From assembly GCA_013335535.1 (NCBI GenBank), contig JAAXVL010000012.1:46170-110169 (forward strand): a DNA stretch of 64,000 bases, written 5' to 3'. Source of the DNA: Azonexaceae bacterium. GTDB taxonomy: Bacteria; Pseudomonadota; Gammaproteobacteria; Burkholderiales; Rhodocyclaceae. Under the pieces are notes generated by a model that ran no database searches, was not told the DNA's origin, and saw nothing but the letters and a program-made list of their open reading frames with translations. Positions 17,931 through 25,826 of the stretch are shown one piece after another; the stretch's first letter is position 1; each line of letters opens with the position of its first letter. A program made the position numbers and the translations under genes.

Positions 17931-20900
17931 GCGCATGCGCATCCTCTGTTTCGGCAACCCGCTGCACGGCGACGACGGCTTCGGCCCGGCCGTCAGCCTG
18001 GCGCTCAAGCGGGTGCCCCTGCCGCGCGAAGTCCGTGTCATCGACTGCGGCACGCGCGGGCTCGACGCCCTGCATTTCTTCGAAAACTGCCCGCACGTGC
18101 TCATCGTCGACGCGATGGCCGGCCCGCAACCGGGCAAACTGCACCTGCTCAACCCGCACAGCGTGCCGGTTGAAAACACGGGCAGCGGTGGCCACGGCGC
18201 CGGCATCGGCTATCTGCTGGCCGCTGTCCACGAGACCATACCCAATCCGCCAGTCATCGAGATCATCGCCGTCGAAATCGGCCCGGTCAGCGCCTTTTCA
18301 CCGGGCCTGTCGCTGGAGGTGGCGGCGGCAGTCGCCGAGGCCATCGACGTGGTTCGCCGCTGCCAGTCGCCCGCTACCTTCGGCCAGGAATGCGAGTTAT
18401 CGAGCGAACTGGCCAACGAACTTGATGTCCTGCGCCAGGCCAACCACGCGCTGGAAAGCGAACTGATCAAAAGCACCGAAGCGCTCGAACTGCTCATCGC
18501 CGCGCAGGAAAAGCAGCAGGACGAGCTGCAGCTTCGCTCGCAGGAACTGGCGCAACTGCACGGAGCGCTGGAGCGAGCCATCGGCACCATGGCCGAAATC
18601 TTCGTCATGCTCGGCCCCGACGGCCGGGTCATCCGCGCCAACAGCCTGCTCGCGAGGGAACTCGGCTACGCACCCGAAGCCCTCGTCGGCCACTATTTCG
18701 AAGACTGCCTGCCTGAATCCGGCCGCCAGCAATTGCACCGCATGCTACCGGCCAACCACGGCACGCCGCTGCTCCTCAACGCCATTCGCGCCGCCGGCGG
18801 GCATTTCGAGGCCGAACTCAATTTCCGCCGGGCCGAAGCACCGGCCGACGACGAGCGCAATACGCTGCCCTATCTGGTCCACGCCAGCCTGATCCACAGC
18901 CACGCCGGCAAACTGGAGGGCGCCGTCGTCGTCTCGAGCAATATCGCCGTGCTCAAGGACCGCGAAAAGGCCTTGCGCGACAACGAGCGCCAACTACACG
19001 AAACGGCAGAAGACCTGCGCAATCACCGCGACAACCTGACGGCGATGATCGAGGAGCAGACGCAGGATCTGCGGGCCGCCAAGGAACATGCCGAGCAGGC
19101 CAGTCAGGCCAAGAGCAACTTCCTGTCCAACATGTCGCATGAGGTGCGGACGCCACTCACCGCCATCCTCGGCCTCTCCGACCTGTGCCAGCGGACGCCA
19201 CTCAACGGCCAGCAGGCCAAGTATCTGGCCAAGATCCGTCTGGCCGCCAACCACCTGCTCGGCATCATCAACGACATCCTCGATTTTTCGCGCATCGAGG
19301 CCGGCAAGCTCGAAATCGAGCAGGTGCCTTTCAACCTGCCGGCCGTGATCGATGAAATCACCGACCTGCTCATCGAGCGCATCGAAGACAAGGGGCTCGA
19401 ACTCTGCGTCGATATCGGCCCCGACGTGCCCGGCAGTTTCTTCGGCGATCCCCTGCGCCTCAAGCAGGTCATCATCAACCTGCTCGGCAACGCCATCAAG
19501 TTTTCGGAAAAAGGCACGCTGCGCCTCGAATGCCGGCTTGAATCCGGCGACGACAAGCTGTCCCGGCTCCGCTTTTCGGTTTGCGACGAAGGCATCGGCA
19601 TTTCGCCCGCCGAGCAGGGCATGCTGTTTTCCGCCTTCAGCCAGGCTGACACCTCGACAACCCGGCGCTACGGCGGCTCGGGTCTCGGACTGGTCATTTC
19701 CCGGCGCCTCGTCGAACTGATGGACGGCCACATCTGGCTGGAGAGCGAACCCGGGCGTGGCAGCGCCTTCCATTTCACCGCCAACCTGCGCAAAGCCCCG
19801 GAAAGCGGGCTTACCGCCACCGAACTCGGCGCACGCATGGCGGCCCACGCCGGCCGCACCGTACTGGTTGTCGACGACAACCCGCAGCTGGCGGAAAGTC
19901 TGGCCAGCCAGATCCGGCGACTCGGCCTGCAAGCCGAAATCTGCCGCGATGGCGAAAGCGCGCTGAGCCTGCTCGCCAGCCCCTCGGCCAATTATCTGGC
20001 AGCCCTGATCGACTGGCACATGCCAGCGGGCATGAGCGGCATCGAGACCATTACGGCCATCGACAATATCCTCGGCCAACGGGCGCCAGCCCTGATCCTG
20101 CTGGCGCCGCACGACACTGCCGCCCTGACCTCACCGGAAAATTCCCCGATCAGCGCCACGCTGCTCAAGCCGAGCAGCGTGCTGCGCCTCTATGGCGCCC
20201 TTGCCCTTCCGCTGCACTTGCCGCCCCTGCCGTCGTCCCCGCTGGCCCGGCTGGCCGATTTTTCGAGCGTCGCCCACCTGCGTGACGCCGACATCCTGGT
20301 TGTCGATGACGTCGACCTCAACCGCGACCTGATGCAGGAACTGCTCACCACGGCGGGTCTCAAGATCCGCCTGGCCAGCGATGGCCGGCAAGCCATCGCG
20401 AGCATCCGCCAGAAACGGCCGGACCTGGTGCTTATGGATTGCCAGATGCCGATCATGGACGGCTTCACTGCGACCCGCCAACTGCGTGCCGAGCCGGATT
20501 ACGCCGACCTGCCGATCATCGCCCTGACGGCCGGCGTACTCGAGCACGACCGGTTGCAATGCATCGAAGCCGGCATGAATGCCCACATCACCAAGCCAGT
20601 CGATCTCGACAAGCTGCTGCGCCTGATCGCCACGCTGCTCAAGCCCGTGGCGCTTGCCGAGACGCCCGCCGCGCCAGCCTCTGCCCCGGCCATCGCCCCA
20701 GATGCCGCGGCGCTTTCCCTGCCCGACCTGCCCGGCATCGACGTGGAAAAAGGGTTGAAACTGATGGGCAACCGGATCGGCTTTTACCGGAACATGCTGA
20801 TCAAATTCCGCGACAGCTACGGCACCAACTTTGCCAGCGACCTGCGCACCGCCCTCGCCAACAATCAGGCCGCAGACGCCCTGCGTTTAGCCCACTCGCT

Positions 20901-21066
20901 CAAAGGTATTGCGCGCAATCTTGGCATGGACGATCTGGGCGACTTGGCCGCCACCGTCGAGACCGAGCTGAAAGCGCCGGCGAGCCGCCGGCTAGCGTCG
21001 ATGCTGGACCCCCTGTTCGCCGAAACAGCGCGTATTTCGGCCTTGCTGCAGCAGCTCGGGGAATAA
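17923..21066 (+). CDS. hydrogenase maturation protease-hybrid histidine kinase-HPt fusion
   Basis: A 1047-residue cytosolic signalling protein with no membrane segment. Residues 5-150 are a HybD/HycI-type (M52) hydrogenase endopeptidase domain: GNPLHGDDGFGP, VDAMAG and GGHGAG place putative Ni ligands at Asp18, Asp63 and His91, matching Glu16/Asp62/His93 of HybD with Asp for Glu. Then follow a coiled coil, a PAS domain (from about 219), HisKA with His406 (MSHEVRTP), HATPase (NLLGNAIKFS; GGSGLGL), receiver 1 (Asp697), receiver 2 (Asp839) and an HPt with His991 (AHSLKG). All key residues look intact. ATG 17923 overlaps the large-subunit end by 8 bases. Likely role: relay of H2 status from the hydrogenase through a multistep phosphorelay. 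An output regulator is not adjacent. Confidence 0.9.
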   Translation: MSERMRILCFGNPLHGDDGFGPAVSLALKRVPLPREVRVIDCGTRGLDALHFFENCPHVLIVDAMAGPQPGKLHLLNPHSVPVENTGSGGHGAGIGYLLAAVHETIPNPPVIEIIAVEIGPVSAFSPGLSLEVAAAVAEAIDVVRRCQSPATFGQECELSSELANELDVLRQANHALESELIKSTEALELLIAAQEKQQDELQLRSQELAQLHGALERAIGTMAEIFVMLGPDGRVIRANSLLARELGYAPEALVGHYFEDCLPESGRQQLHRMLPANHGTPLLLNAIRAAGGHFEAELNFRRAEAPADDERNTLPYLVHASLIHSHAGKLEGAVVVSSNIAVLKDREKALRDNERQLHETAEDLRNHRDNLTAMIEEQTQDLRAAKEHAEQASQAKSNFLSNMSHEVRTPLTAILGLSDLCQRTPLNGQQAKYLAKIRLAANHLLGIINDILDFSRIEAGKLEIEQVPFNLPAVIDEITDLLIERIEDKGLELCVDIGPDVPGSFFGDPLRLKQVIINLLGNAIKFSEKGTLRLECRLESGDDKLSRLRFSVCDEGIGISPAEQGMLFSAFSQADTSTTRRYGGSGLGLVISRRLVELMDGHIWLESEPGRGSAFHFTANLRKAPESGLTATELGARMAAHAGRTVLVVDDNPQLAESLASQIRRLGLQAEICRDGESALSLLASPSANYLAALIDWHMPAGMSGIETITAIDNILGQRAPALILLAPHDTAALTSPENSPISATLLKPSSVLRLYGALALPLHLPPLPSSPLARLADFSSVAHLRDADILVVDDVDLNRDLMQELLTTAGLKIRLASDGRQAIASIRQKRPDLVLMDCQMPIMDGFTATRQLRAEPDYADLPIIALTAGVLEHDRLQCIEAGMNAHITKPVDLDKLLRLIATLLKPVALAETPAAPASAPAIAPDAAALSLPDLPGIDVEKGLKLMGNRIGFYRNMLIKFRDSYGTNFASDLRTALANNQAADALRLAHSLKGIARNLGMDDLGDLAATVETELKAPASRRLASMLDPLFAETARISALLQQLGE

Positions 21067-21101
21067 GCGGCGCCAGCCTTGCAGGCTGCGGCCACCCCGG
21101 C

Positions 21102-21142
21102 TTGCCACGGTCAACCGGAAAAAACGGCCAAAATCAAAAAGC
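21102..21142 (+). repeat. dispersed 38-bp repeat, copy R3
   Basis: Reads TTGCCACGGTCAACCGG, A-run, CGGCCAAAATCAAAAAG. It fills most of the 80-base gap between the kinase and the convergent yaaA gene. Confidence 0.9.
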
Positions 21143-21146
21143 GGCC

Positions 21147-21920
21147 TCACGCCACCCGGCGGCGGAAAACCCAGCTCGTTGCGTCCGACACCTCGGGCGC
21201 GAACGCATAGCCATCGTCAGCAAAATCCTTGAGTTCTTCCGGCTCGCTGAGCCGATTCACCACGGCGTAGCGCGTCATGAGACCGCGCGCCCGCTTGGCG
21301 TAGAAGCTGATGATCTTGTACTTGCCGTTCTTCCAGTCCTCAAAAACGGGCTGGATGACCGTGCCGGCGATCTTGCGCCCGACTGCCGCCTTGAAATACT
21401 CCTCGGAGGCCAGATTGATAGCCACCGGCCGCGGCATGCCGGCCAGCTCGGCGTTGATGGCCTGGAGCAGGCGCTCGCCCCAGAAAGCGTAGAGATCCTT
21501 GCCGGCCTTGTTGGCGAACCTAGTGCCCATTTCGAGCCGGTACGGCTGCATGAGGTCAAGGGGCTTGAGGATGCCGTAGAGGCCGGACAGAATGCGCACG
21601 CGCTGCTGGGCGAAGTCGAGATCGTCGGCACTCAGCGTTTTGGCGGCCAGACCGTCGTAGACGTCGCCATCGAAAGCGAGCGCCGCCTGCTTGGCGTTGT
21701 CCGGCGAGAAGGGCAGCGACCAGTCGGCGTAGCGGTTGAAATTGAGCAGCGCCAGCGGGTCGGAAAGATCCATCAAATTGGCGATGTCGGCCGGCGACAG
21801 CTTGCGCAACTGCTTGATCAGCTTTTCCGAGTCCTTGAGCCAGGCCGGCTGGGTGAAGGTGGCGACGTGCGGCGGCGTCTTGTAATCAAGCGATTTGGCG
21901 GGCGACAGGAAGATAAGCAT
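21147..21920 (-). CDS. yaaA: peroxide stress protein YaaA
   Basis: A 257-residue YaaA (DUF328) protein, which binds DNA and limits free iron-driven DNA damage during peroxide stress. Family hallmarks are the N-terminus [13 protein letters not shown] and internal [25 protein letters not shown], then [15 protein letters not shown] [13 protein letters not shown] and [13 protein letters not shown]. Length is normal. It is divergent from the DUF2863 gene, with a palindrome between them. Confidence 0.95.
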   Translation of the reverse strand: MLIFLSPAKSLDYKTPPHVATFTQPAWLKDSEKLIKQLRKLSPADIANLMDLSDPLALLNFNRYADWSLPFSPDNAKQAALAFDGDVYDGLAAKTLSADDLDFAQQRVRILSGLYGILKPLDLMQPYRLEMGTRFANKAGKDLYAFWGERLLQAINAELAGMPRPVAINLASEEYFKAAVGRKIAGTVIQPVFEDWKNGKYKIISFYAKRARGLMTRYAVVNRLSEPEELKDFADDGYAFAPEVSDATSWVFRRRVA

Positions 21921-21950
21921 GAGCTGACTCGAAGGTTTGTGCTGTGCGCC

Positions 21951-21970
21951 ATTTTACCGGCTGGTAAAAT
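21951..21970. promoter_or_regulatory. 20-bp inverted repeat between yaaA and DUF2863 gene
   Basis: ATTTTACC-GGCT-GGTAAAAT: perfect 8-bp arms with a 4-base centre, placed between two divergent starts. It may be an operator for an unidentified regulator. Confidence 0.45.
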
Positions 21971-21997
21971 TCCATCTTTGAATTTTCTGGACACCCG

Positions 21998-23170
21998 ATG
22001 AAACGCACCCGCTTTGGCTCGCGCGACCGCCTTTCCCGCGATGCGGCCGAACTGCAACGTCTGGCCATCGGCCTTTCCGAATCCGGCGGCAAGCTGGAAG
22101 ACGCCTACTGGGAAGCGCAACTCGCCGAAGTCGTCGACAGCCTCCTCAAAAACGGTGCCGAGGACGACATCAATACCGCGCTCGACCGCCTGTTCGAGGC
22201 CAACCCACGCGCCCACGACGAACTGGCCGACATGGTCGAATCGCGCGCCGAAACCAACCGGGTCGAAGCCCAGGGCCAGGAATACGACATCCAGCTCTTC
22301 GCCGCACCGATCCTCGCCTGGTCACGCTTTTCCATTCCCGCCAGCGCGCTGCCCAAGAGCACGCTGCAGGCGCTGCACGTGCACCTCGGCGCCCACGTTT
22401 TCGGCGGCGATGCCCGCGTCGCGCTGGCCGATTTCCTGTTCAGCCCAGATCAATTGCCGCGCAGTTTCTGCGACACCTGGCAACTGACCAAACTGCTCGG
22501 CGAAGCCGCGCTGGCCGGCAAGCATCTCGGCATCGACACCACCGGCATGGCCGAAACCAACCGTTTCCTGTCTGACGTCCGCTACGTCGTCGGCACCGTC
22601 GTCGTGCCGCGCGGCAAGCCGCTGTTCCGCTGGAACGAAAAGGACGGCAACAAGGAAGCGGCACTCAAGGAATGGATCAAGCAGGGCAGCCCGAATATCG
22701 AGCCGCTACTCACCGGCTGCGCCTGGCAACCGCTCTTGCCTGATTCCTACCACGCCTCCTGCCGCAACGCCGACCGCCTGTCGCGCCCCTATTCGCTCAA
22801 GGCCTCGGTCGCCTTCCTGCAAAGCATGCTCGGCCTCATGCCGGCCGACATCCGCGCCGTCGTCGGCCCGTGCTACGACCGCCGCATGGAGGAATACCGC
22901 GTCGGCCTCGGCCCGACGACCGGTGACGAGGTTTATCACGGCATCGTCTGGCCGCTGCTCGGCGCCGAAGACGAAGCGACCGACGCCGCCGGCGAGATCG
23001 AAGCCGTGCTGCGCGAAGCCGGCGTCAAGGACGTGCTCTTCCTCGACCATCACTTCCCGATGGAATTCTGCGACGACTGCGGCGCCCCGCTCTTCCCCAA
23101 CCGCGAAGCCGAACTGGTGCACGCCGAAATGCCGGAACAACCGGCGGCCGCGTCGCAAGTCCTGCATTGA
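21998..23170 (+). CDS. DUF2863 family protein
   Basis: A 390-residue soluble protein resembling the DUF2863 family found mainly in betaproteobacteria; the function is unknown. It has no signal peptide. The C-terminal part carries EFCDDCGAPLFPNREAE, a CxxC pair that could bind a metal. Its TGA overlaps the bioA start (TGATG), so bioA is translationally coupled to it. Whether it has anything to do with biotin is not shown by the sequence. The family assignment is from memory of the sequence style and is moderately sure. Confidence 0.7.
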   Translation: MKRTRFGSRDRLSRDAAELQRLAIGLSESGGKLEDAYWEAQLAEVVDSLLKNGAEDDINTALDRLFEANPRAHDELADMVESRAETNRVEAQGQEYDIQLFAAPILAWSRFSIPASALPKSTLQALHVHLGAHVFGGDARVALADFLFSPDQLPRSFCDTWQLTKLLGEAALAGKHLGIDTTGMAETNRFLSDVRYVVGTVVVPRGKPLFRWNEKDGNKEAALKEWIKQGSPNIEPLLTGCAWQPLLPDSYHASCRNADRLSRPYSLKASVAFLQSMLGLMPADIRAVVGPCYDRRMEEYRVGLGPTTGDEVYHGIVWPLLGAEDEATDAAGEIEAVLREAGVKDVLFLDHHFPMEFCDDCGAPLFPNREAELVHAEMPEQPAAASQVLH

Positions 23171-24537
23171 TGAGCAAACCGTCGAACGCCGACTGGCTGG
23201 CGCGCAGCCAGGCAGCCGTCTGGCACCCGTGCACGCAGATGCAGCACCACGCGCAGACCGGCACGCCCGGCCACCTGCCGCTGGTCCCCATCGCCCGCGG
23301 CGAAGGCGCCTGGCTTTACGACTTCGACGGCAAGCGTTACCTCGACGGCATCAGCTCGTGGTGGACCAACCTCTTCGGCCATGCCAACCCGCGCATCAAC
23401 GCGGCGCTGCGTGACCAGCTCGAAACGCTCGAACACGTCATGCTGGCCGGCTTCACGCACCAGCCGGTGGTCGAGCTGTCCGAACGGCTAAGTGAGCTGA
23501 CCGGCGGCGCCCTCGGCCATGCCTTCTACGCCTCGGACGGCGCCTCGGCCACCGAGATCGCGCTGAAAATGAGCTTTCACTACTGGCGCAATGTTGGCCG
23601 CCCGGAGAAGGCCAAATTCCTCTGCCTGCAAGGCAGCTACCACGGCGAAACGGTTGGCGCGCTGGCCGTCACCGACGTCGAAATCTTCAAATCTGCCTAC
23701 GCACCGCTCGTCCGCGCCGCCACGGTCATCCCCTCGCCCGACTTCCGCCAGGCCGAAGCCGGTGAATCGCCGGCCGACGTCGCCCGCCGCGCTGCTGCAG
23801 CACTGGAAGCTCACCTTGAACGTCACGGAGCAAACATCGCCGCCCTGATCGTCGAGCCCTTGGTCCAAGGCGCCGCCGGCATGGCGATGTACGACCCGGA
23901 ATACCTGCGCCTCGCCCGCGCCCTCTGCGACCGCCACGAAGTGCACCTGATCTGCGACGAAATCGCCGTCGGCTGCGGCCGCACCGGCACTTTCTTCGCC
24001 CACGAACAGGCGGCGAATGATGGCAACCCCATCCGCCCCGACCTCATGTGCCTGTCGAAAGGCATCTCCGGCGGCTACCTGCCGCTCTCCATCGTCCTGT
24101 CCAGCGACACGATCTACAACGCCTTCCTCGACGATTCGGTCGCCCGCGCCTTCCTCCATTCGCACAGCTACACCGGCAACCCGCTGGCCTGCCGTGCCGC
24201 GCTCGCCACGCTCGACATTTTTGCCACCGACGACGTTCTCACGGTCAACCGGAAAAAAGCGCAAAAAATCGAATCCGCCCTCGCCCCGCTGGCCGACCAC
24301 CCGCAGGTAAAACACCTGCGCCAGCGCGGTATGATCGCTGCCTTCGACGTCGCCACCGACGACCCGCACTTCTCCCGCAAGTTCTACCGCGCCGCGCTGG
24401 AACACGAAGCGCTGATCCGGCCGATCGGCAATACCGTCTACCTGATGCCGCCGTATATCGTCAGCGACGAGGCAATCGAGCACCTGGGTAAGGCAATCAG
24501 CGAATCCCTCTGCGAAACCCTGGGAATGTCAGTGTAA
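23170..24537 (+). CDS. bioA: adenosylmethionine-8-amino-7-oxononanoate aminotransferase
   Basis: A 455-residue PLP enzyme that makes 7,8-diaminononanoate from KAPA in biotin synthesis. The N-terminus VWHPCTQM is a BioA signature. The PLP lysine is Lys297 (LSKGISGGYLP), with ICDEIAVGCGRTGTFFAHEQ supplying the cofactor aspartate. A dispersed-repeat copy sits in frame (VLTVNRKKAQKIES) in the linker before the C-terminal domain. The start overlaps the DUF2863 stop. The remaining biotin genes bioFHCD lie 4 kb downstream, beyond a signalling gene pair. Confidence 0.96.
   Translation: MSKPSNADWLARSQAAVWHPCTQMQHHAQTGTPGHLPLVPIARGEGAWLYDFDGKRYLDGISSWWTNLFGHANPRINAALRDQLETLEHVMLAGFTHQPVVELSERLSELTGGALGHAFYASDGASATEIALKMSFHYWRNVGRPEKAKFLCLQGSYHGETVGALAVTDVEIFKSAYAPLVRAATVIPSPDFRQAEAGESPADVARRAAAALEAHLERHGANIAALIVEPLVQGAAGMAMYDPEYLRLARALCDRHEVHLICDEIAVGCGRTGTFFAHEQAANDGNPIRPDLMCLSKGISGGYLPLSIVLSSDTIYNAFLDDSVARAFLHSHSYTGNPLACRAALATLDIFATDDVLTVNRKKAQKIESALAPLADHPQVKHLRQRGMIAAFDVATDDPHFSRKFYRAALEHEALIRPIGNTVYLMPPYIVSDEAIEHLGKAISESLCETLGMSV
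24238..24273 (+). repeat. dispersed repeat, copy R4, inside bioA
   Basis: Reads CTCACGGTCAACCGG, AAAAAAGCG, CAAAAAATCGAA; encodes LTVNRKKAQKIE in the bioA frame. Confidence 0.8.
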
Positions 24538-24558
24538 AAACCCTCAGAAGAATTACTA

Positions 24559-24584
24559 CGTTTGTCATATATAAATGTCAAACG
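24559..24584. promoter_or_regulatory. inverted repeat between bioA and the PAS kinase
   Basis: CGTTTGTCAT and ATGTCAAACG (one mismatch) flank ATATAA. It lies 22 bases after the bioA stop and 127 bases before the kinase start. It could be an operator or a weak terminator. Confidence 0.4.
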
Positions 24585-24710
24585 AATTGGAATTTTCTTC
24601 ATCCGGACAGATATTTTCGGGCGATGCGTTGTCCAACTCGAGATAGCGCCATTCCGAACCTTCTCGCTTGTTCGCGGTTTGGTGATGGCCACGCGCTTTG
24701 AGGAGTCGCC

Positions 24711-25826
24711 ATGGACACCCCCAACGATTTGCCGCCAGCTGGCGCACCGAATAGAACTTCTTGCCCCGTCTCGCCAATGCTTGCCGTCGGTCCGCAACTC
24801 GGGGAAGACTCTTTCCGTCGGGTGGTCGAGTGGGCACCCAGTGCCATGGTCATGATCGACCTCGACGGCATCATGGTGCTGGTCAATGCCCAGACTGAAC
24901 GAATGTTCGATTACGGCCGCGACGACCTGATCGGAAAATCCGTCGAAATTCTGGTTCCCGAACGTTTCCGGCAACATCATCGGATTTTCCGTACTGGCTA
25001 TTTCGACGACCCGCAGCCGCGCCCGATGGGTGTCGGTCGCGACCTGGCCGGTTGTCGCTCCGATGGTACGGAATTTCCGATCGAAATCGGCCTCAATCCA
25101 ATTGCCACCGAAGCCGGCGTCATGGTTCTGGCATCGATCATCGACATCACCGAACGGCAACGCGCCCAGCAACGCCTGGAAGATGCCTTACGCGAAAAAA
25201 CCGTGCTGCTCAACGAAGTCCATCATCGGGTCAAGAACAACCTGCAGGTCATCACCAGCCTGCTCAACCTGCAGGCCGACTTTGCCGCCGATCCGCGCCT
25301 GCGGGCGATTCTGGCCGAGAGTTGCGGGCGGGTGAAGGCCATGGCGCTGACCCACCAGCTGCTTTACGAACGGAAAGACTTTTCCCGTCTTGACCTCGGG
25401 GATTATCTGGACCGTCTGGTTCAATCGATCCGTTCCAGTTACCGGGCAACCGGCGAACGCGTCAGCCTGCGCATGGTGCGACCGGAGACCGATGTGCAGA
25501 TCGACCTCGAGCGGACGATTCCCTGTGGTCTGCTGGTCAATGAACTGGTCACCAATTCATTCAAGCATGCGTTCAAGGGGGAACGTCGGGGCGAAATTGT
25601 CATCCAAATAGAGGCAGAGGTGGATGGTTTGATTTGTCTCAGCGTAGCCGACAACGGCATTGGCTTGCCACCGGACATTGAGCTGGCTCAGGGGTCGTCT
25701 CTGGGCTTGCAACTGGTTCAACTTTTCGTCGAGCAACTGCACGGCACCCTGACTATTGAACGAGCCGAGGGAACGCGGTTCTCCATGTGTTTTCCGAAAA
25801 GCATTGCGACGAAGGAGCTTTCATGA
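24711..25826 (+). CDS. PAS-domain sensor histidine kinase (HisKA_2 type)
   Basis: A 371-residue soluble kinase. A PAS domain (about residues 35-155, ending in the typical VLASIIDITERQRAQQ) is followed by a HisKA_2 dimerisation domain with phospho-acceptor His171/172 in EVHHRVKNNLQVITSLLNLQ and an HATPase (CGLLVNELVTNSFKHAF, VADNGIGLP, SLGLQLV). No membrane segment is present, so the signal is cytosolic; the PAS ligand is unknown. AGGAG precedes the ATG. The stop overlaps the next gene's start (ATGA), pairing this kinase with the REC-GGDEF-EAL protein. Confidence 0.92.
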   Translation: MDTPNDLPPAGAPNRTSCPVSPMLAVGPQLGEDSFRRVVEWAPSAMVMIDLDGIMVLVNAQTERMFDYGRDDLIGKSVEILVPERFRQHHRIFRTGYFDDPQPRPMGVGRDLAGCRSDGTEFPIEIGLNPIATEAGVMVLASIIDITERQRAQQRLEDALREKTVLLNEVHHRVKNNLQVITSLLNLQADFAADPRLRAILAESCGRVKAMALTHQLLYERKDFSRLDLGDYLDRLVQSIRSSYRATGERVSLRMVRPETDVQIDLERTIPCGLLVNELVTNSFKHAFKGERRGEIVIQIEAEVDGLICLSVADNGIGLPPDIELAQGSSLGLQLVQLFVEQLHGTLTIERAEGTRFSMCFPKSIATKELS

